Positions 10,071 to 21,269 of a DNA stretch of 64,000 bases are shown here, piece after piece. Each line of letters starts with the position of its first letter. Within the stretch, counting starts at the first letter, position 1. The position numbers and the translations under genes were made by a program. The DNA is from Zygaena filipendulae (taxonomy: Eukaryota > Arthropoda > Insecta > Lepidoptera > Zygaenidae). The stretch is taken from assembly GCA_907165275.2 (NCBI GenBank), contig CAJRBF020000001.1, forward strand, positions 434,001 through 498,000, in the 5' to 3' direction. The notes beneath the pieces were generated by a model. The model was not told the origin of the DNA. It was given only the letters and a program-made list of their open reading frames with translations, and did not search any database.

Positions 10071-10560
10071 TTAACTAAAAAACAATACAGACCAAAGATC
10101 AACAAAAACAAACATTTGACAGCCCGCAGCCGACAGCGGTAGGTTAGAGATGTTAAACTGAGATTGAATCGCCTCCTGGGGCAAATACACATTGCCCAAT
10201 GCAGCACTGTCAGTATCACTTGAGCTAACCACTGCAGTGGAATTGAGACTACTGGGAGCATACACTGACGCGAAATGTTCCGCAAAGGCATTACAAATTG
10301 ACATCGGGTCAGAGAAAGTTTCGCCGTTGAAGTTCATTTCAGAAGGTATTGTGGAGTTTATTTTGCGTTTAGATCTTGTATACGACCAGAAGGATTTCAT
10401 ATTTCTGTTCGCAACAGATTCTTCTATATTTTTAAGGTATTGCGCGTAGTGAAATCTTATTTGCTTATGGCATCTAGACCTAGCCTCCTTAAACTCGTAT
10501 TCATCGATTGGATTATTGAACATTTTAAACCTCTTGCGATATTTTTCTTTTTCTTTAATT
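10071..10560 (-). pseudogene. LINE-A ORF2, middle fragment after the endonuclease
   Basis: The fragment includes EFKEARSRCHKQIRFHYAQY, SFWSYTRSKRK and FAEHFASVYAP. These are the characteristic link between endonuclease and reverse transcriptase in Jockey/CR1-like ORF2. It follows directly from 14996-15975 once copia-2 is removed. Family resemblance ends about residue 130 (near LPLSAAGC). The remaining residues are unrelated and the RT catalytic domain is absent. The piece is a non-functional remnant. Confidence 0.72.
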
Positions 10561-10702
10561 ATTAATATTATGCAAGAATATCAAAATATGCTACAGGTAG
10601 TGACATCTGTGTTAGTTCAGTGTAACCATGTATGGAATGTATTGTAAAATCTCAATAAATTGTCAGTCAAGTAGTTTGATCCCACACGGTCGTTTTATTA
10701 AT
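10561..10702 (+). repeat. Copia-2 5' LTR
   Basis: It matches 14847-14988 except for one G/A difference near 10633. The ends are AT-rich (ATTAAT...ATTAAT), so the exact boundary is uncertain by 1-2 bases. Confidence 0.88.
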
Positions 10703-10703
10703 A

Positions 10704-10717
10704 GGTTATGGGCCCAG
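10704..10717 (+). other. Copia-2 primer-binding site (internal tRNA type)
   Basis: GGTTATGGGCCCAG directly after the 5' LTR. It is complementary to the anticodon stem-loop of initiator-Met tRNA. This is the half-tRNA priming mode known for Drosophila copia. Confidence 0.85.
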
Positions 10718-10838
10718 GTTTTCGGCCATAAGACTAGTTTTTCGCGAAGTAACTTGTGTTAAAAAGTTGCAGATCGACACGTTAGTGTTTTTTCGCAGTT
10801 AGTCAGCCCAGTTTCCGCGTATTAGACATTGAATCCGT

Positions 10839-13800
10839 TTGCGAACAATTAGCCGGTTGCCATTGCATATCACCGTAATGGCGACTAATTATATCGTGAA
10901 TGTGCCTAAGTTACGTGGAAGGGAAAATTATGACGAGTGGACGTTTGCAGCTGAAAATTTCCTTATACTTGAAGGAATGATGAAGTGCATCAAACCAGAG
11001 TTGGACGCCGGTGGTGCGGCAATTATTGCATCAGCCGCGGATGACGCCAAGACAAAGGCGAAACTGATTTTAACGATAGATGCGTCGTTGTACGTGCACA
11101 TCAAGACAGTTAAAACTACGAAAGAGCTGTGGGAAAAATTGAAGTCTCTCTTTGATGATTCCGGCTTCACCAGAAGAATAAGTCTCCTGAGAAATTTAAT
11201 TTCTATTCGCCTGGATAATTGCAGTTCCATGACCTCGTATGTCACCCAAATAATTGAGACAGGTCAGAAACTTTGTGGAACAGGATTTGCAATTAATGAT
11301 GAATGGATTGGTTCGTTATTGCTAGCTGGATTACCAGAGAAGTTCTCTCCCATGATCATGGCGATAGAGCATTCGGGCATTCAAGTGACAGCGGACGCCA
11401 TTAAAAGCAAACTTTTAGATATGGAGACGGGAAACGGAAACAGTAGTGAAGATGGTGCATTTGCCGTGTCTAGAAAATTGCAACACAAAAGGAAACAGGC
11501 ATCCACAACACTAAATAAAGATGGCGCCTCGACCTCAAATTTGCCAAAGACAAGTAATGGCAACATGAAGACTGTCACTGTCAGATGCTATCGTTGTAAA
11601 CAAATCGGACACTACCGACCTTAATGTCCAAATAACTCGAATTTAAACAATAAAAACGAAGACCGTAAACAAACTAACGCGTTTTCAGCTGTATTTCTGA
11701 GCGGAAGTTTCAATAAAATGGACTGGTATATCGATTCCGGTGCTAGCGTCCACTTAACCGCTAACACAGATTGAATATCAAGCCGATACCGTAAAGTTCA
11801 AGAAGATATCATAGTTGCAAATCAAGAAACCGTTTCAGTTACGTGTGCTGGCGATGTTAAGATAATAACTGCTGTGAATGACAGTGCAATCGACATCAAC
11901 ATCGAAGATGTGTTTTGTGTACCAAAATTAACAACTAACCTCATTTCCGTAAGCAAATTGATAGAAAAAGGAAATAGAGTGTATTTCAATAAGGATGGCT
12001 GTCTTATACACAACAGAAATGGAGATTTAGTTGCTACTGCTACATTGTTGAATGGTGTCTATAGACTGAACACACAAGGGAGGTTGGTAGCTGCAGCCAC
12101 TACCTCAGGTCACATCTGGCATCGCAGATTAGGTCACGTGAACAGTGACAGCCTGATGAAAACAAAGAATGCTGTAACAGGAATGGATTTCGTTGAGAAA
12201 ATTGAGATAAGCAAATCATCATGCAAGACATGCTGTGAGGGCAAGCAGTGTCGGCTACCTTTCACAAATGTCGGTACAAGAAGCACAGAACTATTAAACA
12301 TGGTTCACAGTGATCTTTGTGGACCCATGGAGGAGAAATCACTGGGAGGCTCGTCCTACTTTCTTTTATTTGTTGACGACTTTAGTCGAATGACCTTTAT
12401 TCATTTTTTGAAGCATAAAAATGAAGCTTTGAAATATTTCAAAGAGTTTAAGGCGATGTCAGAGAATCAAACTAATAGAAAAGTGAAATTCTTCAGAAGT
12501 GACAATGGAAAGGAGTTCTGTAATTCAGATTTTGATGATTACTTGAAAAAACATGGCATAGTTCACCAAAAAACGAATCCATATACACCACAGCAGAATG
12601 GATTATGCGAAAGGATGAACAGAACCATTATTGAGAAGGCGAAATGCATGTTATATGATGCCATGATGGATAAAAAGTTTTGGGCTGAAGCCTGTAATAC
12701 AGCAGTATATTTGCATAATCGAACAGTTTCATCTGTTTTGGATGGTAAAACGCCATATAAGTTATGGACAGGTGTTAAACCAGATCTTAGCAACCTGAGG
12801 ATCTTTGGATCACCAGTCATGGTCCATGTCAATAAAGAGAAGAGGTCAAAGTGGGATAAGAAATCCACTGAATGTATACTAGTTGGATTTCCCGAGAACA
12901 TCAAGGGCTACAGAGTGTATGACCCTGTGAAAAGAATTATAACCACTAGCAGAGATGTGATTGTAATGGAAAAAGAATCAATCATGATGGAGGTTGTACC
13001 TGAAGGTGATCAGGAATCTGTGAATGATGGCAAGCCACAGAAAAGCCCGAATCTACAAGATTCAGTGGGGGATGACACAGATTCAACTTTAAAAGAAGTG
13101 TCAGACGATGATTCTTTCTCTGACTATGTGCCGAGTGAGTATGAGGCTTCTATAGATGATGATTATCATCGAGTCAGACCGACAAGAGAACGCTATACTC
13201 CAAATAGATATGGTTTTGGCGGAATCTGCTACTTGGAGAATGATATAGTTTGCGGAGCTGATCTTACACTGAAGCAAGCGTTGAAGGGGCCTGAGGGAAA
13301 CCAGTGGTTGCAGGCCGTCAAAGACGAACTGAAGTGCTTCGAAGACAATGATGCTTGGGATGTAGTAGACATTCCTAGTAGTGGTACAATAGTGCAGTGT
13401 AAGTGGGTGCTCAAAAAGAAAATAGAACCTGATAATAAAGTGCGTTATCGTGCGAGATTAGTGGCAAAGGGCTTCTCCCAACAACCAGGTATAGACTATG
13501 CAGAGACATTTTCACCAGTGGTGCGACATAGTTCTTTAAGATTACTTTTTGCTTTGTCAGTAAAACTAGAACTTGATATTAGACATTTTGATGTGGTAAC
13601 TGCATTCTTAAATGGCGAACTTCATGAAAATATTTACATGCAAATACCTGAAGGTTTTGATAGTTCAGATACTAATAAAGTTCTAAAGTTAAAAAAAGCC
13701 ATTAATGGATTGAAGCAGTCATCAAGAATGTGGTATAACAAAGTAGATATTTGTTTAACAAACAATGGTTATTTAAAATCTAAATATGAACCTTGTTTGT

Positions 13801-14792
13801 ATGTAAAGAATGAAGATAAAAATATGACTATAATTGCATTATATGTCGACGATTTTTTCATTTTTTCAAATTCTTGTACAGAAACTGATAAGTTAAAGCA
13901 TGTATTAGAGTCTCAATTTAAGATTAAAGATTTAGGCCAAATAAAACAATGCCTTGGTATGTCAGTGTGTTATGATAAAGAAAATAAAGTTTTAACATTA
14001 GATCAGAGTCATTACATAGAACAGTTATTGTTAAAATTTAATTTAGAAAATTGTAAAACTATAGATACTCCTATGGAAAGTGGACTGAAGTTGGCTAAAA
14101 ATAGTAATTGTGATAAAAGTTTACCATACCAGCAATTAATCGGTTGTTTAATGTACCTTGCCATACTTACACGTCCAGATATTGCATTCTCAGTAGGATA
14201 CCTAAGTCAGTTCAACAATTGTTATAGTAGGGAGCATTGGGCTCATGCTAAACGGATCTTGAGATATTTAAAGAAAACTAAAGATTATTGCATTAAATAT
14301 TGTGGTACAGGTAATAAGGATATAATTGGTTATGTAGATGCAGATTGGGGCAGTGATACTGTGGATAGAAAATCATACACTGGATTTTGTTTCAGCCTAT
14401 CAGGGGGTGTGATTTCTTGGAGTAGTAAAAAGCAAAATAATATAGCTCTGTCTAGCACAGAAGCAGAATATATTGGTATCTCTGAAAGTTGTAAGGAAGC
14501 TGTTTACTTGAGAAATTTGTATAAAGAAATAACTGGTAGTTCTGATTCTATTCTTATATTTAATGACAATCAAAGTGCCCATAAATTATTACATAAAACA
14601 GTTTTTCATTGTAAATCAAAACATGTAGATATTAGATATCATTTTGGAAGAGAGTGCATTAATAACAACATTGTTAAAGTAGAGTACCTACCAACAGCTG
14701 ATATGGCTGCAGATATTTTAACAAAATCTTTAAGCTGTGTAAAACATTATAAGTTTTTGAAACTGATGGGGGTGCAACATAAATGTAATTAA
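10839..14792 (+). pseudogene. Copia-2 gag-pol polyprotein with two nonsense mutations
   Basis: One frame from about 10839 to 14792 (1317 codons). The start may be the ATG at 10878 (MATNYIVNVPKLRGRENYDEW). Gag carries the copia UBN2-type region and a zinc knuckle CYRCKQIGH whose last Cys lies just past a TAA at 11622-11624. The protease has YIDSGASVHLT, followed by a TGA at 11772-11774 at a position normally Trp. Integrase (HRRLGH, CCEGKQ, then the D-D-E core with SDNGKEF), RT with YVDDFF near 13842-13860, and RNase H with DADWGSDTVDRKS and ALSSTEAEY are uninterrupted from 11775. Both stops fit a single C-to-T or G-to-A change. Apart from them the element looks complete. Confidence 0.93.
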
Positions 14793-14846
14793 TTTAGTGT
14801 CCTTGTATATTGTACTTACAGTATAGCATTTTGATATAGTGGGGGT

Positions 14847-14988
14847 ATTAATATTATGCAAGAATATCAAAATATGCTACAGGTAGTGACATCTGTGTTA
14901 GTTCAGTGTAACCATGTATAGAATGTATTGTAAAATCTCAATAAATTGTCAGTCAAGTAGTTTGATCCCACACGGTCGTTTTATTAAT
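14847..14988 (+). repeat. Copia-2 3' LTR
   Basis: Partner of 10561-10702, followed within two bases by the TSD TAATT. Confidence 0.88.
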
Positions 14989-14995
14989 ATTAATT

Positions 14996-15975
14996 AATTT
15001 GATTAGTTTATTTGTGTACCAAATAGGGTATTTATCGCTTTTGGGTTTTATCGTGGGTACATAATTTATAATAAGCGGCCGAATTACATCGTAAAATTTG
15101 TCCACCATTTCATTAACGTGATCCAGAGGTTTAAAAGTACTGTCCCAATCAATGCTCTTTAATTCGGAGTTAATGTTGTTATAATCTGCATTAAAATAAT
15201 CGGGTCTGGACCTTACTGCCTTTTTTAAAAAGTTTTTACTGCTGTTATTTCTTAGCGGAAAATTAACGCAAAAGGGAAAATGAAAACGATCTACTCTACT
15301 CAAAGGGTTTGACGAAATCTCTACTATGTCACAGTTCGGTATCGAGCAAAAACTCAAATCTAATAAGTTTCCGTCGTCATTAACGATTTTGTTCAATTGT
15401 TGAAGGCAATGAAGTGCCATGAAATTTTCTATCGCATTCCAAAAATTTGGACCAGAGCCTGTGTCTATATCCTGAACATTCTTAGTTAAGCATTGAGTTA
15501 AGTTTGGAAGGTTAAAGTCACCAATAATAAGAAACTCTCCGTCTCCTATGTGAGATAACGCATTACTAATACTATCGAGCTGACATTCGATCTTTGCAGT
15601 TGTTATAGGTGGGGGTAAATATACTGCAGTCAAGTAAAGATATTTGCATGGACAATCGGATCCAGTTGTGATACGTATCCAAAGGTCCTCACAAGTTCTC
15701 GTCTCAAAACAGGACAAACGAACAGAGGGTAGCAATTTAGATACAGTTACAAGAACACCGCCACCCTTGACTTTTGAACTGTTTTCGGAATCGCGATCTC
15801 TGCGGAAAATGTTATAATTATTGTTCAGAATCTCTGCATCCAATACACTGTCGCTTAGCCAGGTTTCGGTGAAAACTATAACATCGTAGTTAAAATTAAG
15901 ACTAGTTTGATGGAGCTCACATAATTTGCCCTGTATACTTCTTACATTTTGATAATAAATCGACAGGGAACTCAT
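14996..15975 (-). pseudogene. LINE-A ORF2, apurinic-type endonuclease part
   Basis: Starts MSSLSIYYQNVRSIQGKL, the usual ORF2 opening. Endonuclease motifs follow: the N of YQNVRS, VIVFTETWL (catalytic Glu), LIIGDFNLP (Asp/Asn pair), and a degraded C-terminal region in which SRVDRFHFPF stands where S-D-H is normally found. Loss of the terminal SDH histidine context suggests decay. The reading frame ends inside the copia-2 LTR. In an intact element this enzyme nicks target DNA to prime reverse transcription. It starts 88 bp after ORF1 ends. Confidence 0.82.
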
Positions 15976-16062
15976 TGTAAAAAGTAAGTAGGTAAATAAA
16001 AAATATTAAAAAATTAATGTAGACAAAAATACGACTAAGAAAAGAAAAAAAGAAACAAAATA

Positions 16063-17077
16063 TTAGACGTCCAGTTTCTTAAGCACATCAACGGAAGTGA
16101 CCCAAATAGCAGGATCAGAATCACTCTTCCTTAGCATTATTCGACCGTTGCGCACCCAAATATACTTATAGTTATTGTCTTTCTTAAAAGCACGTGCTTG
16201 TGCGTGCAATGCACGATTTCCTGGAGAGAGATGCTCTGATACAAATATATTCTGTTTATCACCGGCCAATCCGAGATGTGAACTATTCAGTTTTTCCGTT
16301 GGGTTGGACTTGTTGAATTTCATGCAAGATGCGAGAAGATCGTCCCGAGCGCGCACCGATGACAATTTGAACCGCACGAGGACGCGTCGAATTTTTATTG
16401 CGCTTGGACACTCTTGAGCAAGATATCACTTCCTTCTCATACAGGGCGCAAGACACAACCTTGCTTAGCTGCATAACAGTTTTAATTAAATTTTCCTCCG
16501 TATACTCAGGAAGGCACTGCAGCTCCACATTGCATTCCCGAGACTGTTGCTCTAGCATATTAATCTTGAAATTCAGTTCTTTAAGATCATTGGTTAGTGA
16601 GGAGTTCTCAGTTCGAAGCTCTTTAGTTTCAGATCTCAAATCACTCACGTCCTTTATCAGTTCTTTGTACCGTGCGGACATAAAACGCACTGACTCAATC
16701 AATTCTGGAATCAGCTTCGTGTCGTTGCGTAATGCGTCAAATTCTGATTTTAGCGCGCGAAACTGCACAGAACGAGACTCGAACAAGGCGTCTATTTTTA
16801 ACAAAAACCTTTCTTCGAGCTCTCTCAAGCGTTGATCGACGCGATCCAGTGGGGATGGACAGTCGCTCTCTGGAATTTTTACAGGAGTATTCTCAAATTT
16901 CCTAGTAGGTATTTTACACTCTGGGCATTTCCAGGCAACCTAAGATTTCATTGACAATTTTCCGAAGTTTTCCTTAGAAAGTCCCACGCACTTATAGTGA
17001 AACCATCCAGAACATAGTGAGCAATTCAATTTGTCTGTACCGCATATAACTCGCTTGCAACCTACACAGTCGCTCAT
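16063..17077 (-). pseudogene. LINE-A ORF1: PHD finger, coiled coil, baculovirus-FP-like domain
   Basis: From the ATG at 17077 the product has a C4HC3 PHD-type finger (CVGC, CSLC, FHYKC, WKCPEC), broken by an in-frame TAG at 16940-16942. A charged coiled-coil stretch follows (about 16830-16580), then CNVELQCLPEYTEENL and a conserved block that changes frame near 16375. That block (16377-16063) contains RARDDLLASC, FVSEHLSPGNRALHAQAR, and WVRNGRIMLRKSD. This is the pattern of the Baculo_FP family, known both from baculovirus FP25K and from insect LINE ORF1 proteins. The likely role is RNA binding and RNP assembly. One stop and one frameshift make it a pseudogene. Confidence 0.8.
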
Positions 17078-17112
17078 GTCGGATCGCAATTGGTCCGACT
17101 CAGTTACTTATG

Positions 17113-17988
17113 TAAAGCGTTAAATTTGAAGAAAAGTAAAATTTTTTGCAAAAATTCTCAGAATTTTGGATAATTCCTGCGCCGAAACGGCCAGGAAGGG
17201 TGTCAAAAACGAAGAGGGCGTTAAATAACGCCGGACCAGCAACGAAACACTTATAGAAAACAACCAAATAGCTTAAAAAACGAAATTTATAACTCAGTTA
17301 CTATGCGAATTTTCAAAGTCGATGAAATACCAAAAATTACCAAAATTTTAAAAAATAAATATGCGGAAATAACTTTAGGGGTTGCGGACAGACAAAACAC
17401 AGCGAAAACCAGTTCGAAAACGCCAAAACAGCGACTTAGTTTGTTATTATATTGATATTAATATCGTATGTCGCGTCAAACACACGTTTACTTAGGTAAC
17501 CTCGGGTGCGCGGAGGGGGTAGGTATCGGCGATGACGTAATAAAAATTTGGCGTTTTTTCGCTTCTCCGCGGTCGGAATCGGGCGCGGAGGGTGTCGATC
17601 GACGCGGGGGATGTTATTCTAGGTATTTTATAAGAAAAACTTTGCGGGCAAACCTCCCGAAAGCGTTAAATTTGAAGAAAAGTAAAATTTTTTGCAAAAA
17701 TTCTCAGAATTTTGGATAATTCCTGCGCCGAAACAGCCAGGAAGGGTGTCAAAAACGAAGAGGGCGTTAAATAACGCCGGACCAGCAACGAAACACTTAT
17801 AGAAAACAACCAAATAGCTTAAAAAACTAAATTTATAACTCAGTTACTATACGAATTTTGAAAGTCGATGAAATACCAAAAATTACCAAAATTTTAAAAA
17901 ATAAATATGCGGAAATAACTTTAGGGGTTGCGGACAGACAAAACACAGCGAAAACCAGTTCGAAAACGCCAAAACAGCGACGTAGTTT
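17113..17988 (+). repeat. 546-bp satellite, block 1 (about 1.6 units)
   Basis: Nearly identical to the array at 22252-24704, entering at AAAGCGTTAAATTTGAAG and ending at CAGCGACGTAGTTT. One full TATGTCGCGTCAAACACACG start lies at about 17467. LINE-A lies at the left edge and the 3' tail of LINE-B at the right edge. Confidence 0.93.
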
Positions 17989-18099
17989 CTTTCATTTATT
18001 TTCATTCTTTCATAATATTATAATAATAATAATAATAAATAATTTATTTCAACAAAATGTCATATTAAGAAAATCATACCACTATTAAATATTCGTTCA

Positions 18100-18402
18100 T
18101 TCAACATTATTAAAAAATCAAACCATTATAAAAAAAAAAATCAAATCATACACACCAAAAATTGACAAGGGGCGACAAAAGAAGATCACCCAACCACAAT
18201 TTCTGTCTGTCTGTTTGTCTGTTCACGATAACCCCCGAATCCACCGAACGGAATGTCATGCGGCTTTCACTGGCAGATCAAGCTTAGCCTGGAGCCACAC
18301 ATACCCAGGCTTTGCTTCATTTAAATCAGATGTCGGGAAAAAAAAAAATCTATGAAAACGTTTCACGCGGGTGACACCGCGGGGCACAGCTAGATACGCT
18401 AG
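18100..18402 (-). repeat. LINE-B 3' UTR with CCCGCGG repeat motif
   Basis: Immediately after the ORF2 stop the minus strand reads CTAGCTGTGCCCCGCGGTGT then cacccgcgtgaaacg. GGCTCCAGGCTAAGCTTGAT, cattccgttcggtggattcgg and an ACAGACAAACAGACAGACAG block follow. The opening motif is the same as in the interspersed repeats at 418, 907 and 6969. Confidence 0.75.
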
Positions 18403-21195
18403 CTATGATACGGAGCTGGTGTGCAGTCGCATCCACCTCCACACCATCGGCGAGTCCCACCGCTCGGCCAACACGCTCAGAACACTGTTGGTGCTGCATC
18501 GGAGGTGATTTAGCAGCGAGGCGCTGCGCTTTCTGATGATGGCGTAGAAATCGTTTGTATGTGCCTCCGCGAACATAGTTGACGCGCTGCAAAACCGCGG
18601 CAGCCCCAACAGTATCCTGAACGCATTGTTATACTGGACGCGCAGGGCGCCGTACGCTCGCCGCGTGTAGTCGGTCCATAGGCTGCACGTATAAAAAGAC
18701 TGACAGTAAGCTTTGAAGAGAGTTATTTTTACTGGTTTGGTAGAGCGCGCAAACCTACGAGCCAACATGTTACACCGAACAGACAGCGCCCTGCGTTCCC
18801 TCTCGATATCCTTATCATCACATAGATCATCTGTGACCCAGTGGCCCAAATACTTGAAAAGACTTACCCTATTCAAATTCGCACCACAAAGAGTGATGGG
18901 TGATGCAGAGGAATAGCTCTTATTACCTGCTTTGAAAATCATGTACTCGCTTTTTTTTGGATTGTATTTGAGCCCATGGGCCCCAGCATATGACTCACAT
19001 ACACAGAGCAGTCTCCGGAGACCCCCGACCGACGGACTCAGCAGCACCATATCGTCCGCGTAGCTAATATTATTAACAGACACTCCACCGATGGAGCAAC
19101 CGACATTGGCACCCCTGAGCTCGCCGATCAGCTGGTTCATGTACAGGTTAAATAGGCGAGGTGAAGTCAACCCTCCCTGCCTCACTCCACACCCCAACCC
19201 GTACACGTCCGAATACGTTCCCGCTCATCTCACACTATTTTGTTGGTGACTGTACCAAAATCTAAATATCGATACTATCTCTCTCGGTAGCTGTGTTTCA
19301 TTGCGTAGCTTGTGCCATAGTTTGTCGTAATTTACCAGGTCGAAAGCTTTGGAGAGGTCTAGGTAACAAGCGTACACCGGTGTTTTTCTAGTTGTGTAGT
19401 ACTGCACAGTCTGCTTGAGACAGAGGATAGCACTCTCAGTTGACAACCCAGGCATAAAGCCGAACTGGGCATCGTTTAAACGGATGTGCTTCTCCAGCTG
19501 TTGGTCCAGCAGCTTGTCCAGCACTTTAGCTATGACAGTTGCGAGCGAGATAGGCCTATAGTTCGATACATCCGACGCATCACCCGTTTTATTTTTCACG
19601 ATCGGTACTACTACTGTGTACATGAGATCATCAGGCAGGTGGTTATGACTAATACACAGGTTAAAAAACATAGTAAGGACTCTCGGTAGGTGTACACCGG
19701 CAAACCTCAAGTGCTCGACGCTAAGATTATCATGTCCTGGAGACTTACCTCTTGTCATCTTTTTGATGATGGTAGTCACCTCCTTGACTGTAAATCTGAT
19801 ACTGACGTCTCCACATAGACAATCAGCATCGAGCACCCGAGGCGACTCCGGTCCGAGCGGCGACTCCACCTTGAAGGTACGCTGAAAGAGGTCGGCGATT
19901 TTCCGCGGCTCATGCGCGTCGCCCACACTCACTGGCAGGCTCGACCTCGGATTTAATTTATTTGTTGATTTCCAAAATTTATTAAATTTTTTGTCAGTGT
20001 GGTGTTTTGCAATGTTATCCATTTTAATCTGGACCGCATTGTTTTGGCAGTATTTTAATTTGGATTTAAATGATTTTCTGGACTGACACATTTTATCGTA
20101 AATACACCCAGATTTAGGTTTCCCATATAATTGCCACATCTGAAAACAGAGTCGAGCCTCCCTGTGAGCAGTACCCACATATTTATTCCAGCCCGGTACA
20201 TAACTATAGCGTTTCCGCTTAGGTACATTGTAACTCACTTCCGCTCCCCTAGATAATACATTAACAATGTCAAAATACATTTTATTTAATACGAGCTTAT
20301 GTTTGTCATTATCGCAAAATTTGTCTGCACAATTATGGAATTCAGGCGGAAAATCTAATAGTCTAAGTTTCGAGTTACAATAGTTAAAATATTTTTCTAT
20401 CTGACTTTGATCTCTTTCTCCCCATCTTGTCATGTTACAAGTATTATTGTTCGCAATGTATGCAGGCAAAATAGCACCCAAATCACATTCAACTAACATA
20501 GGATAGTGATCTGACCAATAGGTGTCATAGATAACGGACACATTAAGCACCGATGGTCGCGCGGCTTTAGTTATTAGGCAGTGATCTAGCCAGCTCTGCG
20601 TCCCGTACACGTCACTCACAAATGTGTGTGAGTCACTCGGCAGAAGCTCCATATCTATACACGACCACAATTGATCCGCACAGAACTCCAATAATTCTTT
20701 CGCAAATAAGCTACCGGGGTGCGCATTGAAGTCGCCCAATATAAATACTGATTCAACATTACTATCCTCAACTATAGCGCTTATTTCACCGAGACACTCA
20801 GTAAACAAAGGTAAGTTTTCACTTTTATTAGTAGGCATATACACTGAGAACACTATAATTGACCGTTCGTTATCAAGTTTTGCCTTAATCGCCGCTAGAC
20901 GCACACACCGACACTGTATAACGGACACCGACGGAAACGCAGCTTCTCTCCAGAGCAAAGTCACTCCTCCGTATGGTCTCCCAATGAGGACTCCTTCAGA
21001 CGTATCCACAGCGGACTTCCCCGTGTGAGAAAATGCATTGTCAATACCTCCCAGGAACGGTATGTCGTGCGGAAGTAACCAGGTCTCCTGTAGTGCCACA
21101 ATGTCTGCCGAGCGGCAAATTTTTCTCACACATTCAACTGATCTCAGAACATTTTTACAATTAAAGCTCACCAGTTTATTCGGTTTCCCAATCAT
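18403..21195 (-). pseudogene. LINE-B ORF2: endonuclease and reverse transcriptase, one stop
   Basis: 930 codons from MIGKPNKLVSFNCKNV. The endonuclease shows QETWLL, VFSVYMP, ILGDFNAHPGS, SWLDHCLIT and SDHYPM, so all catalytic positions are present. The RT contains SPGHDNLSVEHLR, VSNYRPISLATVIAKVLDK, QFGFMPGLSTESAI, YLDLSKAFD, RQGGLTSPRLFNLY and the catalytic YADD at 19051-19062. A single TGA at 19225-19227 stands where related proteins have Trp; the frame is otherwise open on both sides. The sequence resembles CR1/Daphne-type LINEs of insects (family recall, not a search). It would nick target DNA and copy the LINE RNA. ORF1 ends 74 bp upstream. Confidence 0.88.
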
Positions 21196-21269
21196 ATCTA
21201 GGTTTGTTTTGTTTTATTTTGTTTCGGTGTTCTATTATTCATATTACAATAGCTAGTATTTCTCACTCT

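Larger units (their letters stand above)
10561..14990 (+). mobile_element. Copia-2, Ty1/copia LTR retrotransposon
   Basis: Near-identical 142-bp LTRs (10561-10702 and 14847-14988; I see one substitution) with a 5-bp duplication TAATT at 10556-10560 and 14991-14995. The PBS at 10704-10717 fits the anticodon arm of initiator-Met tRNA, as in Drosophila copia. A purine tract AGTGGGGG precedes the 3' LTR. The insertion splits LINE-A ORF2. One long gag-pol frame spans the interior but has two stop codons. Confidence 0.93.
10071..17112 (-). mobile_element. LINE-A, non-LTR retrotransposon split by copia-2
   Basis: A minus-strand LINE with ORF1 (16063-17077) and ORF2 (14996-15975 then 10071-10560). 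It is interrupted by copia-2 at an AATTA target. With copia-2 removed, ORF2 reads on without a stop through the join (KLIK followed by a Lys/Glu-rich run). The RT domain is missing: recognisable coding ends near 10130, so the 3' part is deleted or replaced. Its 5' end abuts the 546-bp satellite at 17113. The ORF pair and endonuclease resemble CR1/Jockey-type insect LINEs; I do not assign a clade. Confidence 0.8.

Noticed and set aside
17113..17988. Satellite as a 5' UTR monomer array belonging to LINE-A
   Set aside because: The same array continues at the 3' sides of LINE-B and LINE-C and contains a LINE-C target duplication, so it is better read as the insertion site. The promoter idea is kept only as a test.
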